64,000 nt of DNA from Siphonodentalium dalli (lineage: Eukaryota > Mollusca > Scaphopoda > Gadilida > Siphonodentaliidae), in assembly GCA_032622095.1 (NCBI GenBank), contig CP136069.1, forward strand, positions 166,650,394 to 166,714,393, given 5' to 3'. How positions within the stretch are numbered: position 1 is the first letter of the stretch; each line of letters opens with the position of its first letter. The notes under the pieces were generated by a model. It ran no database searches. It was not told the origin of the DNA and saw only the letters and a list, made by a program, of their open reading frames with translations. A program made the translations under genes and the position numbers. Of the stretch, positions 10,367 to 21,700 are shown piece by piece.

Positions 10367-10516
10367 ATGTACTCATACCAATATACCACTCTGGAAATGA
10401 TTGTTGGAATTCGACGGGCGTTCTATCAGTTCTATGGTAGACGATTGAGACTGGTCCGCGGCAAGACGGGTGTATTCGAATCGGAGGTAGGTTCCATCCC
10501 ACGGGGGATGGGGTAG
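10367..10516 (+). CDS. Exon-like ORF, 49 codons, with candidate splice donor
   Basis: The frame is open back to a TAA just upstream of 10337 and could start at ATG 10367. It reads through about 40 codons of varied, protein-like composition (MYSYQYTTLEMIVGIRRAF at the start, Arg-rich middle, ends ...GVFESE). It then meets GAG|GTAGGT, a good 5' splice donor, at 10486/10487; without splicing it stops at TAG 10514. The same frame is intact in two further copies (15370-15519, 59228-59377). Family not recognised. It may be a captured exon. A minus-strand frame also spans this region, so strand is not certain. Confidence 0.35.
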   Translation: MYSYQYTTLEMIVGIRRAFYQFYGRRLRLVRGKTGVFESEVGSIPRGMG

Positions 10517-10550
10517 CCGGAGGAAGGAGAGAGGGGAGTGACAAATTTTT

Positions 10551-10592
10551 GGCGTATATATAGATAATATATATTATATATATAAGCGGAAT
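10551..10592 (+). other. AT palindrome
   Basis: GTATATATAGATAATATATATTATATATATAAG-type alternating AT DNA between the exon-like ORF and the HLE segment. Copies lie at about 15557 and 59414. It can extrude a cruciform; no function is inferred. Confidence 0.6.
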
Positions 10593-10704
10593 TATTTTGA
10601 AGAGCTCTTTTCACTTGACTGAGAAAAAAATAATGTTCTAAGTCCAAAAGTTTTGGTTGAAATATTGGAGCCTTTTTCAAAAAGTGAAAACAAAATGAAC
10701 GACT

Positions 10705-11562
10705 TTTCTGGAACAGGGCGATTTCGATCCGTTTTGGACTCTGGATTCCCCAAAAGTTATCTCCGTTTCGCGTGTAGCATAATATGACTTTTATGAATAA
10801 GTAACGGATAGTTTGGGGAATGAGATGTGAGCTTGTACAACATTCGTTCATAGTTCGCGAATTACATTTGGATAGACATATTTCTGTTATATCCCAAATT
10901 TCATATGATTCGGAGAAGAATTAAAAATTGGTACCGCAGACCACCCCTCCCCTGACCCACACTACTGGACCGACACTTGCAAACTTTGAGGGCCCGTAAC
11001 TCTTGCATTTCTTCTCGGATTACAAAAATCCTTTCCGGTATGGGTTTGTTTTCGTTCAGGGAATCTACATACTTAAATAGATGAATGTCAATAATAAAAA
11101 AAAATTGCGAAAATATTGCCCCCACCCCAGTGTAAAAATATATGTCCAACCCTGTCAAATTTTCTTCCTCGGACTAAGCTGACAACGGTCAACACGACTA
11201 CAAAAACCAAATACAGTTATCTGGAATGATACGGGAGGACAACAGAGTACAATAAAATAGAGGTTTGCCAACTATGGGCGGTAACTCTTCAGGGAAAGGG
11301 CGGACCCAAGTTTTTATGCCCGTGGGCAGTAGTGCATATCGAGATGTGCATACGGTCTAATTTTCGATGCTCTGCTTCTTATAATTTCCGAGATAATAAA
11401 ATGACATTTTTTCAAATAAAGGGAGATAACTCCTCGGGGAAAACGCGGACAATATTCGTTATGCGACGATGGCATACAACTCTTTGATCCCAAGATACGT
11501 ACCAAGTTTTAGTGTGCTACTCCTGGTACTTTTCGAGTAATAAGGGTTGCAAAAGTGTCCAG

Positions 11563-11600
<38 letters not shown>

Positions 11601-11807
11601 AAAATAATCGAAAAAGGGCCATAACTCTGTCAAAATATATTGGACCAACATCCGGATAGCATTATTTTTAGTAGACCTTAGATGCCTACATTCGCTAGAG
11701 ATTTTGCGGTCCTCCTCCCATTAGTTTCTGAGTATTTCCAATTAAACAGAAAACGGCCGCAGTAGAAAAACAATATACTTCCTTGGTTACACCATGGAAG
11801 TATAATA
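10705..11807 (+). repeat. HLE segment with B module
   Basis: TTTCTGGAACAGGG leads into the GGACCGACACTTGC module, GGGAGATAACTCC, a long ATA tract at about 11562-11597, and a B module ending in a type III hairpin near 11774-11804. Closely related to 222-1060 and to 35746-35925. The open frames are shared by many copies and are not genes. Confidence 0.8.
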
Positions 11808-13327
11808 ATAGGGCAAATCATGAGCTCAATAAATCGCAGTTAAGGGACGGAAAATATGAATTAGGATGATTATATCTTTCCCTTAACATGTGTGGGTTGA
11901 TCTCAAGTGTTTGGGAGTGACCCCACCCCTGCCTCGAAATTGGGTGACGGGATTGGGAAATAGTCAAACCCGGCCCAAAATGCGAATTTTGAGAGCCCGT
12001 AACTCCGTTATTTTCCAATGGATTTAAAAATTGTTTTGAGTATTGTGATCAGCTACTTACATTGATTATTTGTTATAAATTTTGTCTGATTCAGAGACGA
12101 ATAACATTTTGTTTATTGGAAAGAATACGGGCCCACATTCAAAGTTTGAGGGCCCAAATCTCCGCCATTTTTTAACGGATTTACAATCTGTTTTCAGTTT
12201 TATGATCAACGTGTATGGTATATGTTATATATCAAGTTTCATATGATTCGGAGACGAAATAAATTTTGGTACCCCGGACCACCCCTCCCCTGACCCACAA
12301 CACTGAACCGACACTGGCAAAATTTGGCTCATCGCGTGCTCTCTTCAGACCGCACGCATTGGCGTATCAGTTGACATCCAAAGTTTGACATCTTCGGAGG
12401 AGATGTGATCACAAGCATATGGGGCCAAATTTGCATTGTTTGAAGGCCCACAACTCTGACATTTTTCAATGGATTTTCGAAATTCTTTCAGTTTCTAGAT
12501 CGGTTGGCGGTATGGATGTTATATTCCAAGTTTCATCCGATTCGGAGAAGAATACAAAATTGGTACCCCGGACCACCCCTCCCCTGACCCACAACACTGA
12601 ACCGACACTGGCAAAATTTGGCCCATCGCGTGCTCTCTTCAGACCGCACGCACTGGGATATCAGACGACATCCAAAGTTCGACATCTTCGGAGGAGATAG
12701 GGTCACAAGCACATGGGACCGACACTTGCAAACTTTGAGGGCCCGTAACTCTTGCATTTCTTCTCGGATTACAAAAATCCTTTCCGGTATGGGTTTGTTT
12801 TCGTTCAGGGAATCTACATACTTAAATAGATGAATGTCAATAATAAAAAAAAATTGCGAAAATATTGCCCCCACCCCAGTGTAAAAATATATGTCCAACC
12901 CTGTCAAATTTTCTTCCTCGGACTAAGCTGACAACGGTCAACACGACTACAAAAACCAAATACAGTTATCTGGAATGATACGGGAGGACAACAGAGTACA
13001 ATAAAATAGAGGTTTGCCAACTATGGGCGGTAACTCTTCAGGGAAAGGGCGGACCCAAGTTTTTATGCCCGTGGGCAGTAGTGCATATCGAGATGTGCAT
13101 ACGGTCTAATTTTCGATGCTCTGCTTCTTATAATTTCCGAGATAATAAAATGACATTTTTTCAAATAAAGGGAGATAACTCCTCGGGGAAAACGCGGACA
13201 ATATTCGTTATGCGACGATGGCATACAACTCTTTGATCCCAAGATACGTACCAAGTTTTAGTGTGCTACTCCTGGTACTTTTCGAGTAATAAGGGTTGCA
13301 AAAGTGTCCAGTATAATAATAATAATA
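11808..13327 (+). repeat. HLE unit, duplicated at 51007-52526
   Basis: Offset 39199 is constant across 11818-13254, with only isolated substitutions (for example GCGTGCTC versus GCGTACTC at about 51830). Ends in (ATA)n followed by ACTAG and the GATTCCATGGAATC palindrome. The unit is of the 1744-bp array type but keeps GACACTT at 12720. Confidence 0.85.
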
Positions 13328-14533
13328 ACTAGAGGTCAGATTCCATGGAATCAGATATACTTCCATGGTATTCCATCCCATCCCATCCCATCCCGACCTG
13401 ACCTTGGTCTTCAAAATGGTCAATCGAAGGTCAAATCGGGTAAAACATGCGGATTTCCACGAAATTTGATACCTAGGGGTACTTTTGTCCGGGGAGTCTT
13501 TTGGGCGGGTCAAGTCGTGACCCCGACCTGACATTGACATTCGAAATGGTAAGTTCAAGGTCAAATCGAGTAAAACGATCGGATTTCGACGAAATTTTAT
13601 ACCTAGGAAAACTTTTGTCCGGGGAGTGTTTTGGACAGGTCAAATCGTGACAATATGTTACTTTTACAGTAGAGCGGACATACCTATATAGTATATCGGT
13701 GAGCATATTCATGCATTTGCCTTGCTTCTTGCTAAGTCCGTTTGAATTTGCGTCATGAAGAGAGGGTTTGAATTTGAGTAATATATATCACCGGTCACAA
13801 CGTTATACGCTACCAGGGTTAAACCGTTCAATATAAATCATTAAAAAGTGTACTAATCTTGCGTGTATATACTACTTATCACATCCACTCATCGAAAAGT
13901 TTTTATCTCAATATATGATTTTCGGAGTAATTTTGCCCATTTGATCTTCGGTGGAATTTTCCAAATCTGAACCCACCCGACACAAACACTCCCTTGAGCA
14001 GGTTGCGTTTATATTAGAGAGGTCAAATTTTAGAGTCATACCTACAGTATACCGGCTTATGTACCACCGCATTAAACTCGCTCCTACATCGGCCCGTTTG
14101 GATTTGGGGCTAAAAATCGGCTAGTGATAGACGACAGAAGTATACATATTTATGATATATAGCGTTGTCACGAGTAAACCGTTCCGTTCCATCTGAAAAT
14201 TAGAAAATTGCGCTCTAGATGCGCGTGAACACTAGCTATCAGATGTACTCGTCAAAAAAAAAATTCTCGATGTTTGAATTTGAAGTATAGCGGTCAAGAT
14301 TTGGGGGGGGCGTGAATAGAATATCCAAATGTACCTGCTACGGCATTACCTTGCTCTTTAATTAGCCCTTTTGGATTTGGTGGGAAGAATAGGTGCATTT
14401 TCCTGTTCCCCGTATAGCGGAAAGGGGTATATATATATAGTCACGCATTTCAATCAGTTTGGATATAAAGTTTAAATATACACAGTTATATGCCTATATA
14501 TTTAATACTAATATATTTTCTTATAAATTAATA

Positions 14534-14625
14534 GCGCAGTGCGTAGTCGAGTGGTCAGAGCGTCAAACCTTCAGCTTGTGTTTTTATTGCGACGTGAGTT
14601 CGAATCCCGTCAAATTATCTTTTTT
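14534..14625 (+). pseudogene. tRNA-like sequence (spacer block 2, copy a)
   Basis: The A box TAGTCGAGTGGTC is closer to consensus than in block 1. There is one extra T in the intervening stretch; the B box GAGTTCGAATCCC and the downstream T7 run are kept. Confidence 0.55.
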
Positions 14626-14815
14626 TATTTTTTATTTTTAACATGTTTTGGTGTATTTTAATCATCAAATACGAATAATACCAAACTAAAGATAATGTAA
14701 AGATGCTTTTTATATTCGATTTCAATCAGTTTGGATATAAAGTTTAAATATACACAGTTATATGCCTACATATTTAATACTAATATATTTTCTTATAAAT
14801 TAACAGCGCAGTGCG

Positions 14816-14905
14816 TAGCCGAGTGGAGAGAGCGTCAAACATTCAGTTTGTGTTTTATTGCGACGTGAGTTCGAATCCCGTCAAATTATCTTTTTTTATT
14901 TTTTA
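14816..14905 (+). pseudogene. tRNA-like sequence (spacer block 2, copy b)
   Basis: A box TAGCCGAGTGG is a near-perfect match to the serine/leucine-type tRNA A box. It lies 282 bp after copy a. The acceptor ends still do not pair. Confidence 0.55.
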
Positions 14906-15002
14906 TTTTTAACATGTTTTGGTGTATTTTAATCATCAAATATGAATAATACCAAACTAAAGATAATGTAAAGATGCTTTTTATATTCGATAAATAACTA
15001 GA

Positions 15003-15116
15003 ATATAAACAATATACAAATTGATCTTACGAAACTGATGATGTTTGCATGTTTCTATGTGTTTATCGTTGTTATCGCAAATGGAATAATTGGCTATACG
15101 TCGTCATTACGTTAGT
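15003..15116 (+). pseudogene. Truncated copy of the 77-aa ORF
   Basis: Only the part encoding the hydrophobic segment and C-terminus survives, joined at about 14995 to AT-rich DNA containing AACTAG. The start codon and the first ~40 codons are gone. A second truncated copy is at 58861-58974. Confidence 0.6.
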
Positions 15117-15369
15117 AGAAATATACACCATATAACGAAGTCTTGTGTGATCAAATTAATGTAATGTTTGTATTTTGTTTGGTTGTATATGATATGCAGT
15201 GCGTTGAAGATGCGAAAGAAAATACAAAAGTGAAATGCACGCACGCAGATAGCTCATGACACACTATACACGATAAAATGATAATTTACCACACACCATG
15301 GGCTACACAATTTACGAATAGGTGGGTTTATATTAAAATCCAAGTTATTTGCTTTATAACGGCTCCGAT

Positions 15370-15519
15370 ATGAACTCATACCAATATAGCACTCTGGAAA
15401 TGATTGTTGGTATTCGACGGGCGTTCTATCAGTTCTCTGGTAGAGGAATGAGACTGGCCCGCGGCATGACGGGTGTATTCGAATCGGAGGTAGGTTCCAT
15501 CCCACGGGGGATGGGGTAG
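15370..15519 (+). CDS. Exon-like ORF, copy 2
   Basis: Aligns without indels to 10367-10516. Of the differences seen, most change the residue (including Tyr to Asn, Tyr to Ser, Arg to Gly, Val to Ala and Lys to Met) and one (GGA to GGT) is silent, yet the frame and the GAG|GTAGGT donor persist. That pattern does not suggest purifying selection. Confidence 0.3.
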   Translation: MNSYQYSTLEMIVGIRRAFYQFSGRGMRLARGMTGVFESEVGSIPRGMG

Positions 15520-15790
15520 CCGGAGGAAGGAGAGAGGGGAGTGACAAATTTTTGGCGTATATATAGATAATATATATTATATATATAAGCGGAATTATTT
15601 TGAAGAGCTCTTTTCACTTGACTGAGAAAAAAATAATGTTTTAAGTCCAAAAGTTTTGGTTGAAATATTGGAGCCTTTTTCAAAAAGTGAAAACAAAATG
15701 AACGACTTTTCTGGAACAGGGCGATTTCGATCCGTTTTGGACTCTGGATTTCCCAAAAGTCATCTCCGTTTCGGGTGTAGCATAAAATGA

Positions 15791-18700
15791 ATCTTCGGAG
15801 GAGATGTGTTATCAAGCACATGGGCCCAAATTGCAAACTTTGAGGGCCCGTAACTCTTGCATTTCTTCTCGGATTTCAAAAATCCTTTCCGGTATGAGTT
15901 TGTTTTCGTTCGGGAAATACATAAACTTAAATATATGAATGTCAATCAAAATTTTATTTTGCAAACAATTTGCCCCCCACCCCAGTGTCAAAATATATGT
16001 CCGACCCTGTCAAAATTTCCTTCTCTGACTAAACTGACAACGGTCAACACGACTATGAAAACCACATGCAGTTATCTGGAATGATACAAGAGGACAACAG
16101 AGTACAATCAAATAGAGGTTTGCCAACTATGGGCGGTAACTCCTCAGGGAAAGCGCGGACACAAGTTCTGATGCCCGTGGGCAGTAGGGCATATCGAGAT
16201 GTGCATACAGTCCAATTTTCAATGCTCTGCTCCTTATAATTTCCGAGATAATAAAATGACATTTTTTCATATAAAGGGAGATAACTCCACGGGGTAAATG
16301 CGGACAATATCCGTTATGAGCCAAAGGCATAGAACTCATTTACCCCAACATACTTACCAAACTTGTGTTTTCTAGTACTAATACATTCCGAGATTTGGGC
16401 GTTGAAAAATACTGTAGTATAATAATAATAATAATAATAATGAAAAATAATCGAAAAAGGGCCATAACTCTGTTAAAAGATATTGGACCAACATCCGGAT
16501 ACCATTATTTTTAGTAGACCTTAGATGCCTTCATTCGCTAGAGATTTCGCGGTCCTCCTCCCATTAGTTTCTGAGTATTTCCAATTAAACAGAAAACGGC
16601 CGCAGTAGAAAAACAATATACTTCCTTGGTTACACCATGGAAGTATAATAATAGGATCAATCATGAGTGGAAAGAATCGCAGTTTATGGACGGAAAATAT
16701 GAAGTATGGTGATTATATGTTGTCCTAATATGTGTAGGTTGATCTCAAGTGTTTGGACGTGACCCCACCCCTGCCTCGAAATTGGGTGACGGGATTGGGA
16801 AAACATCAACCCCTGGCACAAACTGCTAAGTTTGAGGCCCCGTAACTTCGTCAGTTTCCAACGGATTTTAAAGTTGTTTCCAGTTTTGTGATTTGCGGCT
16901 GACATAGATTGCATAGTATAAATTTCATCTGATTTGGAGACGGATAACACTTTGATTATTGGAAAGCATATGGGCCCAAATTCAAACTTGTACGGCCAAA
17001 ATCTCCGCCATTTTCCAACGTATTTACGATCTGTGTTCAGCTTCGAGATCGGCTGATGTTGCAGATATTATATTCCAAGTTTCATCTGATTCCGAGAAGA
17101 ATTAAAATTCGGCACCACGGACCACCCCTCCCCAGACCCACAATAATGAACCGACACTGGCAAAATTTGGCCCACCGCGTGCCGTCTCCAGTCCGTACGC
17201 ATTTTCGTATCAGATGACATCCTATGTTCGATATCTTCGGAGGAGATGTGTTATCAAGCACATGGGCCCAAAATTGCAAAGTTTGAGGGCCCGCGATTCT
17301 TTTAGTTTTCGATGGATTTTCGAAATTTTTCCAGTTTCTAGATCGGCTGATGTTGCAGATGTTATATTCCAAGTTTCATCTGATTCCGAGAAGAATTAAA
17401 AATTGGTACCACGGACCACCCCTCCCCAGACCCACAATAATGAACCGACACTGGCAAAATTTGGCCCACCGCGTGCCCTCTTCCGTCCGCACACGTTGGC
17501 GTATCAGCTGACATCCAAACTTCGACATCTTCGGAGGAGATGTGTTATCAAGCACATGGGCCCAAATTGCAAACTTTGAGGGCCCGTAACTCTTGCATTT
17601 CTTCTCGGATTTCAAAAATCCTTTCCGGTATGAGTTTGTTTTCGTTCGGGAAATACATAAACTTAAATATATGAATGTCAATCAAAATTTTATTTTGCAA
17701 ACAATTTGCCCCCCACCCCAGTGTCAAAATATATGTCCGACCCTGTCAAAATTTCCTTCTCTGACTAAACTGACAACGGTCAACACGACTATGAAAACCA
17801 CATGCAGTTATCTGGAATGATACAAGAGGACAACAGAGTACAATCAAATAGAGGTTTGCCAACTATGGGCGGTAACTCCTCAGGGAAAGCGCGGACACAA
17901 GTTCTGATGCCCGTGGGCAGTAGGGCATATCGAGATGTGCATACAGTCCAATTTTCAATGCTCTGCTCCTTATAATTTCCGAGATAATAAAATGACATTT
18001 TTTCATATAAAGGGAGATAACTCCACGGGGTAAATGCGGACAATATCCGTTATGAGCCAAAGGCATAGAACTCATTTACCCCAACATACTTACCAAACTT
18101 GTGTTTTCTAGTACTAATACATTCCGAGATTTGGGCGTTGAAAAATACTGTAGTATAATAATAATAATAATAATAATGAAAAATAATCGAAAAAGGGCCA
18201 TAACTCTGTTAAAAGATATTGGACCAACATCCGGATACCATTATTTTTAGTAGACCTTAGATGCCTTCATTCGCTAGAGATTTCGCGGTCCTCCTCCCAT
18301 TAGTTTCTGAGTATTTCCAATTAAACAGAAAACGGCCGCAGTAGAAAAACAATATACTTCCTTGGTTACACCATGGAAGTATAATAATAGGATCAATCAT
18401 GAGTGGAAAGAATCGCAGTTTATGGACGGAAAATATGAAGTATGGTGATTATATGTTGTCCTAATATGTGTAGGTTGATCTCAAGTGTTTGGACGTGACC
18501 CCACCCCTGCCTCGAAATTGGGTGACGGGATTGGGAAAACATCAACCCCTGGCACAAACTGCTAAGTTTGAGGCCCCGTAACTTCGTCAGTTTCCAACGG
18601 ATTTTAAAGTTGTTTCCAGTTTTGTGATTTGCGGCTGACATAGATTGCATAGTATAAATTTCATCTGATTTGGAGACGGATAACACTTTGATTATTGGAA

Positions 18701-21700
18701 AGCATATGGGCCCAAATTCAAACTTGTACGGCCAAAATCTCCGCCATTTTCCAACGTATTTACGATCTGTGTTCAGCTTCGAGATCGGCTGATGTTGCAG
18801 ATATTATATTCCAAGTTTCATCTGATTCCGAGAAGAATTAAAATTCGGCACCACGGACCACCCCTCCCCAGACCCACAATAATGAACCGACACTGGCAAA
18901 ATTTGGCCCACCGCGTGCCGTCTCCAGTCCGTACGCATTTTCGTATCAGATGACATCCTATGTTCGATATCTTCGGAGGAGATGTGTTATCAAGCACATG
19001 GGCCCAAAATTGCAAAGTTTGAGGGCCCGCGATTCTTTTAGTTTTCGATGGATTTTCGAAATTTTTCCAGTTTCTAGATCGGCTGATGTTGCAGATGTTA
19101 TATTCCAAGTTTCATCTGATTCCGAGAAGAATTAAAAATTGGTACCACGGACCACCCCTCCCCAGACCCACAATAATGAACCGACACTGGCAAAATTTGG
19201 CCCACCGCGTGCCCTCTTCCGTCCGCACACGTTGGCGTATCAGCTGACATCCAAACTTCGACATCTTCGGAGGAGATGTGTTATCAAGCACATGGGCCCA
19301 AATTGCAAACTTTGAGGGCCCGTAACTCTTGCATTTCTTCTCGGATTTCAAAAATCCTTTCCGGTATGAGTTTGTTTTCGTTCGGGAAATACATAAACTT
19401 AAATATATGAATGTCAATCAAAATTTTATTTTGCAAACAATTTGCCCCCCACCCCAGTGTCAAAATATATGTCCGACCCTGTCAAAATTTCCTTCTCTGA
19501 CTAAACTGACAACGGTCAACACGACTATGAAAACCACATGCAGTTATCTGGAATGATACAAGAGGACAACAGAGTACAATCAAATAGAGGTTTGCCAACT
19601 ATGGGCGGTAACTCCTCAGGGAAAGCGCGGACACAAGTTCTGATGCCCGTGGGCAGTAGGGCATATCGAGATGTGCATACAGTCCAATTTTCAATGCTCT
19701 GCTCCTTATAATTTCCGAGATAATAAAATGACATTTTTTCATATAAAGGGAGATAACTCCACGGGGTAAATGCGGACAATATCCGTTATGAGCCAAAGGC
19801 ATAGAACTCATTTACCCCAACATACTTACCAAACTTGTGTTTTCTAGTACTAATACATTCCGAGATTTGGGCGTTGAAAAATACTGTAGTATAATAATAA
19901 TAATAATAATAATGAAAAATAATCGAAAAAGGGCCATAACTCTGTTAAAAGATATTGGACCAACATCCGGATACCATTATTTTTAGTAGACCTTAGATGC
20001 CTTCATTCGCTAGAGATTTCGCGGTCCTCCTCCCATTAGTTTCTGAGTATTTCCAATTAAACAGAAAACGGCCGCAGTAGAAAAACAATATACTTCCTTG
20101 GTTACACCATGGAAGTATAATAATAGGATCAATCATGAGTGGAAAGAATCGCAGTTTATGGACGGAAAATATGAAGTATGGTGATTATATGTTGTCCTAA
20201 TATGTGTAGGTTGATCTCAAGTGTTTGGACGTGACCCCACCCCTGCCTCGAAATTGGGTGACGGGATTGGGAAAACATCAACCCCTGGCACAAACTGCTA
20301 AGTTTGAGGCCCCGTAACTTCGTCAGTTTCCAACGGATTTTAAAGTTGTTTCCAGTTTTGTGATTTGCGGCTGACATAGATTGCATAGTATAAATTTCAT
20401 CTGATTTGGAGACGGATAACACTTTGATTATTGGAAAGCATATGGGCCCAAATTCAAACTTGTACGGCCAAAATCTCCGCCATTTTCCAACGTATTTACG
20501 ATCTGTGTTCAGCTTCGAGATCGGCTGATGTTGCAGATATTATATTCCAAGTTTCATCTGATTCCGAGAAGAATTAAAATTCGGCACCACGGACCACCCC
20601 TCCCCAGACCCACAATAATGAACCGACACTGGCAAAATTTGGCCCACCGCGTGCCGTCTCCAGTCCGTACGCATTTTCGTATCAGATGACATCCTATGTT
20701 CGATATCTTCGGAGGAGATGTGTTATCAAGCACATGGGCCCAAAATTGCAAAGTTTGAGGGCCCGCGATTCTTTTAGTTTTCGATGGATTTTCGAAATTT
20801 TTCCAGTTTCTAGATCGGCTGATGTTGCAGATGTTATATTCCAAGTTTCATCTGATTCCGAGAAGAATTAAAAATTGGTACCACGGACCACCCCTCCCCA
20901 GACCCACAATAATGAACCGACACTGGCAAAATTTGGCCCACCGCGTGCCCTCTTCCGTCCGCACACGTTGGCGTATCAGCTGACATCCAAACTTCGACAT
21001 CTTCGGAGGAGATGTGTTATCAAGCACATGGGCCCAAATTGCAAACTTTGAGGGCCCGTAACTCTTGCATTTCTTCTCGGATTTCAAAAATCCTTTCCGG
21101 TATGAGTTTGTTTTCGTTCGGGAAATACATAAACTTAAATATATGAATGTCAATCAAAATTTTATTTTGCAAACAATTTGCCCCCCACCCCAGTGTCAAA
21201 ATATATGTCCGACCCTGTCAAAATTTCCTTCTCTGACTAAACTGACAACGGTCAACACGACTATGAAAACCACATGCAGTTATCTGGAATGATACAAGAG
21301 GACAACAGAGTACAATCAAATAGAGGTTTGCCAACTATGGGCGGTAACTCCTCAGGGAAAGCGCGGACACAAGTTCTGATGCCCGTGGGCAGTAGGGCAT
21401 ATCGAGATGTGCATACAGTCCAATTTTCAATGCTCTGCTCCTTATAATTTCCGAGATAATAAAATGACATTTTTTCATATAAAGGGAGATAACTCCACGG
21501 GGTAAATGCGGACAATATCCGTTATGAGCCAAAGGCATAGAACTCATTTACCCCAACATACTTACCAAACTTGTGTTTTCTAGTACTAATACATTCCGAG
21601 ATTTGGGCGTTGAAAAATACTGTAGTATAATAATAATAATAATAATAATGAAAAATAATCGAAAAAGGGCCATAACTCTGTTAAAAGATATTGGACCAAC

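Larger units (their letters stand above)
13328..15778 (+). repeat. Spacer block copy 2 (pair with 57178-59637)
   Basis: Contains the 124-bp pair (about 13396-13650), the ~350-bp degenerate repeats, a tRNA-like pair and the exon-like ORF. It lacks the SINE, having an empty site at 13743-13758. It also lacks the segment equivalent to 9635-10002, so only the 3' part of the 77-codon ORF remains. The offset to copy 4 is 43853-43858. Confidence 0.85.

Noticed and set aside
10263-10544. 93-codon minus-strand frame (also 15254-15547, 59112-59405)
   Set aside because: It is antisense to the exon-like plus frame, which has a splice donor; the Pro/Ser-rich N-terminus comes from the GGGGGATGGGG stretch. 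Strand remains uncertain, but the plus frame is better supported.
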